Shown here piece by piece: positions 28,801-36,178 of a stretch of 64,000 nt of DNA (its first letter is position 1; the number at the start of each line of letters is the position of its first letter). The notes beneath the pieces are model-generated. The model saw only the letters and a program-made list of their open reading frames with translations, was not told the DNA's origin and searched no databases. Position numbers and translations under genes: made by a program. Source of the stretch: Chloroflexota bacterium. GTDB lineage: Bacteria; Chloroflexota; Anaerolineae; Caldilineales; Caldilineaceae. The stretch is from NCBI GenBank assembly GCA_016861025.1, contig BOKO01000005.1:1-64000 (forward strand). Reading direction: 5' to 3'.

Positions 28801-30438
28801 TTACACTCCCTCCAGTGGAATGTAGAAGTCCAACGCTTCCACGGCGTCAAAGTAAACACAGCGATCTCCGTGCCATCCTCTGGTTCGGGCCTGAGGGACG
28901 CTGGCCAGCCCAGGAGAGTCGGGCAGCTCGGGCGCATCGGCCAGGTTGCGCAGGAAAAGGGCTGTCGCCTCTGGTCCATTGCGCAGTGCATTGCGCAGCG
29001 CCTTGACCTTGTTGCGGCGTCCTCGCCAGTCACGATGGGTGGTAAATGCTTCCAGTAGATCGCTGAACACATCCCAGGAACGCCATTCGTTGACGTCTAT
29101 GGGAGTCAGGCGCACCGGGCGCATATGCAGCCAACCGTCTTGCGTCTTGTACTCCCTCTCCCGAAGCTGTTTCAACGGTCGCACCAGGCCGGTTACGCCA
29201 AAGTGCCAGTCCAGGGCGGCCACTCGACGCCTCTCCTTGTCACCTTCCTGGACGAACTCCTTAGCTGAGTCGCACAGGCTGTCGGCCAGCTCGTAGGCCC
29301 GAGCGAAAGGATAGTGCGTCTTGACGATAGCCACTCCGGCCCGCGCATAGAGCGGATCGCCGTCCGGCAACTCTTCTACTGCCAGCCGGGACAGGTAGTG
29401 CGCGGCCAGGGGTAATCCCAGCCGCCCCTCGCAGACGAAAGTCACATCATCACCGCCGAAAACGATGGGACGGAAGGGAAGGCGATCGAGCCCTTCTTGC
29501 TCTCTTACAGGAACTCTCTGCCCTATTTTGTAGCATCTGTCTTGTTCGTCCCACCCCAGATTGTTGGGGTTCACCAGAATCCCGACCGTCGAGGTTAGGG
29601 CAGCATGAGCAGCTGCTTGAACTGCCACCGAAAAAGCCCGCTGTGCCTTGACGTAGGCCTCGTCGTCGCTGGCAAACTGGTCTACATACTGCTGGATGCG
29701 TTCTCCCATGCGGTTGCCGTCGGTGTGAACAACCGCCAGGTAAGAGAACTCGTCTCGTTCGCCTAGCTGGTTGAAGTCGTACACAAAACCGAACTGTTGG
29801 GTCGCAAAATCCCCTAAGTACTCCAGTAAGCGCTCGTTGCCCGGACCATCGGATGCGCCCGCGCGCTGCTTGGCTTGAACCTCGGCCGAGATGTAACGGC
29901 CTTCCTTGTCACGTGCGACGGCCGGTGCACCGGTAAAGGTGCAGGCCGCCGTCACACCCAGACCTAGCAGCGGCGCTGACCTTCGCGGCGCTCGCTTCTG
30001 CTCCGCAACCCGGTCTCTGAGCTGATTGACCGTGGCAGCAAGTTTACCTGTTTGATAAGCCTGCCAAGCCAGTTCCAGCCGCAGGCCAGGTGCGTCCTGC
30101 AGCACCTGGCGCGTTAGCTCATAGGCCAGCTTGCGTGCGTCTTCTTCATTCTTGAACAGGATCAGCGCATTGCCGCCGCCAGCGTAGACCACCTCAGCCT
30201 CCAGGCCATCCGTCAAGCTGCGGTCGTCGAGGCGCCAACGAGAGGGCTTGCCGCGCTCACTGACGCGCTGTGCGTTGTGGGGACGGGGAAGTAGCCCGTT
30301 CGTATCATCGAACAGCCAGTCGGTGGTGGCCTGGGTCACCAGCTCCGATGCGCCGATGTTTTGGATCAGTTCGTTGCTGCCGAAGATGTACTCTTGAATG
30401 CCACTGGCCTCGATCAACATGGCAAAATGTTGGGTCAT
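28801..30438 (-). CDS. cas10: HD-less Cas10 of a type III-D-like complex
   Basis: Starting at 30438 (AGGAGG upstream) the protein has 545 residues and begins directly with a Palm domain, MTQHFAMLIEASGIQEYIFG. There is no N-terminal HD nuclease. VVYAGGGNALILF marks the first Palm, and RPIVFGGDDVTFVCEGRLG (about residue 328) holds the intact GGDD cyclase motif. It should make cyclic oligoadenylate but not cut ssDNA. It overlaps the CARF-nuclease gene by four bases, coupling signal producer and effector. Confidence 0.93.
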   Translation of the reverse strand: MTQHFAMLIEASGIQEYIFGSNELIQNIGASELVTQATTDWLFDDTNGLLPRPHNAQRVSERGKPSRWRLDDRSLTDGLEAEVVYAGGGNALILFKNEEDARKLAYELTRQVLQDAPGLRLELAWQAYQTGKLAATVNQLRDRVAEQKRAPRRSAPLLGLGVTAACTFTGAPAVARDKEGRYISAEVQAKQRAGASDGPGNERLLEYLGDFATQQFGFVYDFNQLGERDEFSYLAVVHTDGNRMGERIQQYVDQFASDDEAYVKAQRAFSVAVQAAAHAALTSTVGILVNPNNLGWDEQDRCYKIGQRVPVREQEGLDRLPFRPIVFGGDDVTFVCEGRLGLPLAAHYLSRLAVEELPDGDPLYARAGVAIVKTHYPFARAYELADSLCDSAKEFVQEGDKERRRVAALDWHFGVTGLVRPLKQLREREYKTQDGWLHMRPVRLTPIDVNEWRSWDVFSDLLEAFTTHRDWRGRRNKVKALRNALRNGPEATALFLRNLADAPELPDSPGLASVPQARTRGWHGDRCVYFDAVEALDFYIPLEGV

Positions 30439-31631
30439 GGCGCCTCCTGGTTTGCTTCGCGGAACCACCGCAGCAGATAAGTGGAAAGGTCACGGATGTG
30501 GGAACGGCCGAAGACTTTGATCTTGCCTCGTGCGTCCCAGGCTTCCGTCACTTCGCGTTGGAGATCTCTCACGTTGTCGTCGTCACAAAGCGTGACGGTA
30601 GCAAAACGAGCTTCGTCGCCTCCCATTTGAGAAGCGCGTATAAAGACCTCCATGAGGTGTTCTTTGGCCAGTCCCTTTTTGTCGGTCGCCCGACAAGAAA
30701 CTGCGAAAAGCTGGTAGCCGATAGTTGCAGCTATGTCCAGGTCAAAATCTGGGCGTCTAGGTGCTCTTAACAATAACTCTGCTGCGTAATCATCCAGTTG
30801 GGTTATTTGGCGCACCTGATGGAGTGCTTCCAATGTATAGTCCTCCAGCCATCCCCCGACGAAAAACTTGCCGCATTGTTCTAGGCGTTCATAGCCAAGC
30901 ACTTGAGCAACACCGTTCTCAGTGGCAGTCCCGCCGCAGGCTTGATCAAAACCTTGCATTGCCGGAGCTAATGCCGGAAACCGAGACAGATCTGGCAGCT
31001 TGGCACCGTTATTCCAGGTTTCCAGCCATTTTCGCCACTGTTCCATGCCGTCCTTGACCAGATGCACTTCGGCGATGGCAGCGGCAATCGCGACGTGCCG
31101 AGAGGACTGTCGAAAGCTTTTAATTTCGTAGCCGTGGAGGGCAGCGATCTGTGCCAGGGTCATCCTAACTTGTCGTTCGACTGGAATGTACTGGACCGGT
31201 CCACCACCCGGATCAACCACCATGCTCAAGGTGCGTGCGTCCAGGTAGCTGAACACAGCACCGGGAAACATCTGCGAAAGAACGCGGTGAGTGTAGGCAG
31301 CCATTGGCTTCGTGCCGCCAGTGTAATTAAGTCCCACCGTCTTCCGCGGATAGGACCGCTCGAAGGCTCGAGCAGCGTTCTCGACCTGAATGGCGGTGGC
31401 CGGACCGTCGGCCTCTGGGACTGTGTAATATTGGATTACTAGATCAGGCTGTTCCTTTTGCAGCTGGCTTGCGAGACGTTTGGCTACATTGGTGGTGCTT
31501 TTCGAGTGCAGCAACACCATCGTGCCCTGTTCTTTGATCAACAGACGTGCTGCCACATAGTTAGGCAACGGGTTAGAGCCGACCAGGAGAAACAACACGT
31601 CGGTTTGATAATTTGAAAACGGATTACTCAT
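30435..31631 (-). CDS. CARF-nuclease effector (Card1/DUF1887-like)
   Basis: This 398-residue protein opens FLLVGSNPLPNYVAARLLI, the first CARF motif, and has VGLNYTGGTKPMAAYTHRVL (about residue 100), the second. The C-terminal half (about 250-390) resembles a PD-(D/E)xK nuclease: GGWLEDYTLEALHQV, then FDLDIAATIGYQLFAVSCRA, then ASQMGGDEARFATVTL. The usual E-x-K is replaced by S-C-R, so activity is uncertain. It is the promoter-proximal gene of the nine-gene III-D operon and overlaps cas10. Confidence 0.8.
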   Translation of the reverse strand: MSNPFSNYQTDVLFLLVGSNPLPNYVAARLLIKEQGTMVLLHSKSTTNVAKRLASQLQKEQPDLVIQYYTVPEADGPATAIQVENAARAFERSYPRKTVGLNYTGGTKPMAAYTHRVLSQMFPGAVFSYLDARTLSMVVDPGGGPVQYIPVERQVRMTLAQIAALHGYEIKSFRQSSRHVAIAAAIAEVHLVKDGMEQWRKWLETWNNGAKLPDLSRFPALAPAMQGFDQACGGTATENGVAQVLGYERLEQCGKFFVGGWLEDYTLEALHQVRQITQLDDYAAELLLRAPRRPDFDLDIAATIGYQLFAVSCRATDKKGLAKEHLMEVFIRASQMGGDEARFATVTLCDDDNVRDLQREVTEAWDARGKIKVFGRSHIRDLSTYLLRWFREANQEAP

Positions 31632-31705
31632 GCTTGCTCATCATCCTTTTTATCTACGAGAATTGATCCGCAGATATCTTTCCCCCTCCCCACCGGCGTC
31701 GCGGG

Positions 31706-31734
31706 AGGCGCCGGTGGAAGGGAGGCGCCTCTAC
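31706..31734 (-). repeat. Single REP-like hairpin upstream of the III-D operon
   Basis: On the minus strand GTAG (31731-31734) is followed directly by AGGCGCC, an 11-nt loop and GGCGCCT (31706-31712). The GTAG-plus-hairpin plan is that of a REP, but the stem differs from arrays A-C. An alternative hairpin CACCGGCG/CGCCGGTG overlaps it. It lies in the 190-bp gap that should hold the III-D operon promoter. No T-run follows, so a terminator is unlikely. Confidence 0.5.
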
Positions 31735-31820
31735 GATAGCACGTTGGAAGGAACTTTGACATCGTTACTCCTGTTGATTCAAATCAGCACCTCCTCTGAT
31801 CCCACCGCGCCGAGGAGCGG

Positions 31821-32516
31821 TTATACTTGTTGCACAAAGCGGGCGAAGCGCTCGCGCAGAAAGCGGTAGTCGAGCGATGCGTCGTCGGCCATCCCCCAGG
31901 CGATGCGACATTCAGCCAGGATGGCGGTCTTGTGCGTGTTGACGGTGCTCAGAGTGATGTGCAGGGCGGCTGCCACTTCGTCGGGGCGTTTGCCGGCGGC
32001 GAAGGCGTGTAGCACTTCACGCTGGCGCGCGCTGAGCCGCTCGTACACCTGGCGACAGACGGGGTCTTCGCTGGCGGCAAACTGGCGCAACTGTGCACTC
32101 GCCGCCTGCATCGAGGTCTGCGCCAGCGTGCGCAGCGCCGGAAAGTAGGCGCCCCACGGCACGACCGGCGTCTGGATCAACCGCACGCCCTCCGCTGCGG
32201 TGACATGCATGATGGCGCCGCCGGTTGCACGCTGGCGCACCTCGGTGGGCGTGTACATGTGCCAGATGCGGTCTTGATGGTCGCAGAGCAGCGCCGCGGC
32301 TGACATCGCCAACAGCGCCATCATGCGCCGGCCGCCGCTCAGACAAAGGTGCAACCGACGCCCTTCGGCTTTGAGATCGGCGATCAGGTTGCGCACCGTC
32401 TGCCAGGTTGCTTCCGCACCGGCTTCGTCACGGATGTCCGCCAACGGCGCGCCGCCGAGCAGGATCGGAACGCGACGCAGCCGGCAGCGTCGACCAGCAT
32501 AGCCGGTTTTTGTCAT
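31821..32516 (-). CDS. Truncated NE0113-type CARF protein with LuxR HTH
   Basis: This 231-residue protein starts inside a CARF domain of the NE0113 group: GGAPLADIRDEAGAEATWQ, then LHLCLSGGRRMMALLAMSAA and IWHMYTP. The first 70-80 residues of that domain are absent; the minus-strand frame meets a stop 13 codons upstream. The C-terminus LSARQREVLHAFAAGKRPDE and the following AAALHITLSTVNTHKTAIL is a LuxR-type HTH. It could be a regulator sensing cyclic nucleotides, or a decaying gene. It is divergent from the Csx3 fusion, 56 bp away. Confidence 0.72.
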   Translation of the reverse strand: MTKTGYAGRRCRLRRVPILLGGAPLADIRDEAGAEATWQTVRNLIADLKAEGRRLHLCLSGGRRMMALLAMSAAALLCDHQDRIWHMYTPTEVRQRATGGAIMHVTAAEGVRLIQTPVVPWGAYFPALRTLAQTSMQAASAQLRQFAASEDPVCRQVYERLSARQREVLHAFAAGKRPDEVAAALHITLSTVNTHKTAILAECRIAWGMADDASLDYRFLRERFARFVQQV

Positions 32517-32572
32517 GAGGTCATCCAGAAAATGTTGTATTTGTAACTGTCAGGTTTGGAAAGGAAACGCTT

Positions 32573-33730
32573 GTGACCAACTCCTTCCCCGCTATTATCA
32601 TCGGCGGGCCGCCGCACAGCGGCAAGTCGGTGCTCGCCTATCTCCTGACGCAACAGTTGCGTGACTGGAAAGTTCAGCACTATGTGCTGCGCGCCTGTCC
32701 CGACGGTGAAGGAGATTGGAGCCAGGAAGCGCTGCCGGAGACGGTGCGCCTGCTACGCCAAAAAGGACAGTTCAGCGCCGATTTTGTCGACCTCGTCTGC
32801 CGCGATCTGAAGCAACGTCATCTTCCCCTGCTGGTCGACGTCGGCGGCAGTCCGACGCCCGATCAAGAGCGAATTTTAGATTTTTGCACACACGCCATCT
32901 TGCTTGCGCCTGATGACGAAGGGCTTGCGCTATGGCGCGCACGCGCCGAACGGCACGGGCTGGCAATCATAGCCGAGCTGCAATCCACACTGCGCGGGCA
33001 GGACGCCATCTTTGCGACAGATGCGGTGCTGCGTGGGCGGATCGCCGCCCTGGAGCGTTACACCGCCGCTGCCGGTGACATGTTGGTCGCGCTTGCCGAA
33101 CGGCTGCGCGACCTGTTTACGTATGAAGTCGACGACCTGCGCCGTCGCCATTTAGACGCCGCCCCGACAGAGTTAGCTGTCGATATTGAACAGGTCACCG
33201 TCTGGCTCAATGCCGACAGTGCACAGCGACGTTTAGAGCCTGCGCAGTTGCCGGCTGCACTCGACTATACACCGAAGGAAGCGCTCTCCCTTTATGGCCG
33301 CGGCCCTAACTGGTTCTATGCTGCGTTGGCGCTCCACGTTGCACCACATCCGTTCTTCCTGTTCGATGTCCGTCTGGGATGGACGGCGCCTGCATCGCTT
33401 GCGCTTTCTCCTGCGGCGCAAGTCGCTCATATCGCCTGGAAAATCACACACTATCATTCTTATACGCATATCGAGCTGTCGCCAGTGGAGCCATATCTAG
33501 ACTACGATGAAATCTGCGGCGCCGAGTTGCCTCAGCTCGATGCGGAGCTTGGTGTTGTGCTTAGTGGCAAATTGCCTCATTGGCTGTCAGTCGGTGCGGC
33601 GCTTGCCTACCGCTCGCATCCATGGGTGGCGGTGATGCAGGCGCAAATGAACGATGTTGCCGTCGTTGTTTTCAGCCGGACAAACGCCCGCCTGGTGGGT
33701 GACACTGTTGCTGTGGACGGTGATTCATAG
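32573..33730 (+). CDS. csx3: P-loop NTPase fused to tandem Csx3 domains
   Basis: This 385-residue protein starts at a GTG (AAGGAAA eight bases upstream). IIIGGPPHSGKSVLAYLLTQ is a Walker A motif of a kinase-like P-loop domain (about 1-185). Two Csx3-like units follow: LYGRGPNWFYAALALHVAPH (about 243) and LSGKLPHWLSVGAALAYRSH (about 323), with AVVVFSRTNARLVGDTV at the end. Csx3 is a ring nuclease that degrades cyclic tetra-adenylate. The fusion would link signal removal to ATP or NTP binding. It is divergent from the CARF-LuxR gene and the only plus-strand CRISPR-associated gene here. Confidence 0.82.
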   Translation: MTNSFPAIIIGGPPHSGKSVLAYLLTQQLRDWKVQHYVLRACPDGEGDWSQEALPETVRLLRQKGQFSADFVDLVCRDLKQRHLPLLVDVGGSPTPDQERILDFCTHAILLAPDDEGLALWRARAERHGLAIIAELQSTLRGQDAIFATDAVLRGRIAALERYTAAAGDMLVALAERLRDLFTYEVDDLRRRHLDAAPTELAVDIEQVTVWLNADSAQRRLEPAQLPAALDYTPKEALSLYGRGPNWFYAALALHVAPHPFFLFDVRLGWTAPASLALSPAAQVAHIAWKITHYHSYTHIELSPVEPYLDYDEICGAELPQLDAELGVVLSGKLPHWLSVGAALAYRSHPWVAVMQAQMNDVAVVVFSRTNARLVGDTVAVDGDS

Positions 33731-33792
33731 AGTATACGAGATGTTCAGGAACCTGGCAAACGAATGACGGGATGATTCTTGCCAGCATCCCT

Positions 33793-33816
33793 TCACGCCG
33801 GAGGCGATGATCTACA
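33793..33816 (-). repeat. Dispersed GTAG-marked repeat, copy 1
   Basis: On the minus strand GTAGATCATCGCCTCCGGCG and the next bases TGA match the element at 57138-57161 with only two differences. This copy lacks the long second arm seen there. It lies in the 190-bp gap between csx3 and the lipoprotein gene, which holds no other feature. Confidence 0.5.
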
Positions 33817-33919
33817 ACACGCTCTCCGAGGCTTCAAGGTCGAACAGGTGAAATGATGACAGCCTTCCGGGAGGTTTCAGACATCCCGGAAGGCGTCGTG
33901 TATTCGCCCTTGCGCGTCT

Positions 33920-36082
33920 TTACGGCGCGCCGGTTGGCGTTTCGGTGGGCGTCTCGGTCGGTGTTGACGTTTCGGTCGGCGTTGGCGTTTCAGTGGGCGT
34001 TTCGGTTGGCGTTGCAGTTGGCTCCAGCGTCGGCGTCTCTGTGGCGGTTGCTGTGGCGGTCGGTTCTGGCGTTGGCGTGTCGGTCGCCGTCGGTGCAAGG
34101 GTTGGTGTGGCCGTCGGTGCAAGAGTGGGCGTCGCCGTTGGCAAAGGCGTCGGCGTGTTTGTGGGCGGCGCGACGGTTGGCGTCGGTGTGGATGTCGCGG
34201 TCGGCGGTGCAATGGTGGGCGTCGCGGTCGGCGGCGCTGGTGGGATCGTCAGGTTCAACGTAAACGAGGTGTTGACCGGCGCCAGGATCGTAATCACGTA
34301 ATCCTGGCTGGAGGGGATTACGAACGACCAATCGCGCGCAGGGTTGCTCATCGACTTGTATTCCACACCGTCGCTTGCCCCACGCACCGAGAAGGATGCA
34401 GCCGGGCTGGGCGAGGTGATGCGGATATAGGCGGTCTGGCCTGCGGCTGCACCGAAGATGAAGGCGCGCGGCGTGTTTGCCCATAGCGGGCCGCTGCGCG
34501 ATGCGCTGGAGCCGCCCGGCGGGAAGCTGATGCGCTCCGGCGTCACCGGCGGAAGCGTCGGCGTCGCCGTCGGCGCAACAGGAGTGATCGTCAGCTCGAG
34601 CAGATAGTTGATGCCCGCCGGCCCATTGATCGAGAGCAGATAATCCTGTGTGCGCGGCAAGATGAGGCTGAATTCACGTGCCGGGTTGGAGAAAGGCTTG
34701 TAGGTGACGCCGTCGGAGACGCCTTGCAACGCAAAGTTGGCTTGACCGCCCGGCGAGTCGAGCAGGATGCGCGCCGGCTGATTCGCCAGCGCCCGGAACA
34801 CGTACTGTTTGATCTGGCTGGCAGGCAACGAACCGCTGCGCACAGCGCTCGTTGCACCCGGCGCAAAGTTGATGCGCTCCGGCGGAACCGGGGCGGGCGT
34901 CGGCGTGTGCGGCAGCGGCGGAATCGTGATCTCCAGCGCAAAGGTGGTGTTCACCGCCGCCGAAAGAGTGATCAGATAATCCTGGCTGCGCGGCAACAAC
35001 ATCGACCACTCGCGCACCGGCTCCTGTGCGGTCTTGTAGATGACGCCATCGGAAACGCCGCGCACCGAGAAATTGGTCGTTGGGCTGGGCGATGTCAGCA
35101 AGAGATGCAGCGTCTGGTTTGTCTGGATAAAGAGAACGTATTGCGGCGTTTGCAGCGGCCCGACCGCGCCGCGTACGAGCGTTGAACTCTGTCCGGGCGC
35201 AAAATTGATGCGGATCGGGTAGGTCGGCGGTTGGGGCGTTGCAGTTGGCTGCGGGATGCTGGTTGGCGCCGGCGGTTGGCTCACAGGTCGCACAAAGGTT
35301 GGATTGGCGCTGATCCAGCAGGGCGCCTCGCTCAACGTACACTCAACCGCCCACCACTGCCCATCGACGCTGACGCCGCTGACGCGATAGGTTTCCCCGC
35401 GCGTCGTCACGCCAATTTGCTGGAACGAGGCGCCTGGCCCATCAAAAATGCCGACTGCGCCGAGCGCCAACACCCTGGTCACGTTGCTGGGAAGGATGGT
35501 CTGCGGCGGCTGCACCGGTGCGATGACGATCGGCTGGCCGTCGCCTTCATAGCTGGCGAAACCACCCGGCGCCAACAGGATCGCATACCAGTAGAAATCG
35601 CCAGCCATATCTTCGGCGATCACAAGGATCGCCTCGTTCACGCCGTCGGGGCCGAGAACGCTCACGCCGATCGAATCGACGACATTCACTTCCGGGGGCC
35701 ATGGGGTCAACGGATCGACGCCGCCAAGCCACTCGCGCGCCATCTCCTGAGAAACAAAGGTGATTGCCTGTTTCTGGTCGAGCAATTCATCGTGTAATTG
35801 AGTGATGGCGTCGGCGGGCGTCAGCTCGCCAGCCTCGCTCTGCCACAAGGCGAGCACGAAGGGATCGCCCATCAGCGAACGCAGCGCATCGCCGTCTTTG
35901 GTCACCAGCGCCGCGATCAGGTCAGCGTTGAACTGCGCCAGCGTCTGTGACGAAGCCGTCGGCGCCCCCGATGCAGGCGTTGATAATGGTCGAAACGTAG
36001 GGTTGATTGTGATGCAACCGCTCAGTGCGAATGACAGCAGCAATGCAAGCGCGATGATCCAGGTGCGCTTGGACACAGGCAT
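33920..36082 (-). CDS. Large lipoprotein with SH3-like and three tandem beta domains
   Basis: This 720-residue protein has a signal peptide with lipobox LSGC (Cys near residue 23), a helical N-terminal region (45-200), and an SH3b-like domain (205-275, IFDGPGASFQQIGV). Three copies of a roughly 110-residue domain follow, sharing RINFAPG, YVLF, FSVRGVSDGVIYK and QDYLITL, each like a prepeptidase C-terminal beta domain. A long Thr/Pro-rich tail (about 600-720) repeats PTATPT. It is surface-anchored, probably ligand- or glycan-binding. AAAGGAGG precedes the start. Confidence 0.85.
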   Translation of the reverse strand: MPVSKRTWIIALALLLSFALSGCITINPTFRPLSTPASGAPTASSQTLAQFNADLIAALVTKDGDALRSLMGDPFVLALWQSEAGELTPADAITQLHDELLDQKQAITFVSQEMAREWLGGVDPLTPWPPEVNVVDSIGVSVLGPDGVNEAILVIAEDMAGDFYWYAILLAPGGFASYEGDGQPIVIAPVQPPQTILPSNVTRVLALGAVGIFDGPGASFQQIGVTTRGETYRVSGVSVDGQWWAVECTLSEAPCWISANPTFVRPVSQPPAPTSIPQPTATPQPPTYPIRINFAPGQSSTLVRGAVGPLQTPQYVLFIQTNQTLHLLLTSPSPTTNFSVRGVSDGVIYKTAQEPVREWSMLLPRSQDYLITLSAAVNTTFALEITIPPLPHTPTPAPVPPERINFAPGATSAVRSGSLPASQIKQYVFRALANQPARILLDSPGGQANFALQGVSDGVTYKPFSNPAREFSLILPRTQDYLLSINGPAGINYLLELTITPVAPTATPTLPPVTPERISFPPGGSSASRSGPLWANTPRAFIFGAAAGQTAYIRITSPSPAASFSVRGASDGVEYKSMSNPARDWSFVIPSSQDYVITILAPVNTSFTLNLTIPPAPPTATPTIAPPTATSTPTPTVAPPTNTPTPLPTATPTLAPTATPTLAPTATDTPTPEPTATATATETPTLEPTATPTETPTETPTPTETSTPTETPTETPTGAP

Positions 36083-36178
36083 GGCTTGCCTCCTTTAAAG
36101 CAAACAGGTGATTCGTTTCTTGTCCACAAACAGACAGTTGCGCGCATGTCTACTTTATGGAGACGGATCAAGGGGCAA

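Noticed and set aside
31690..31734. GC-rich hairpin as terminator of the CARF-LuxR gene
   Set aside because: No T-run follows on either strand; the GTAG foot fits a REP-like element better.
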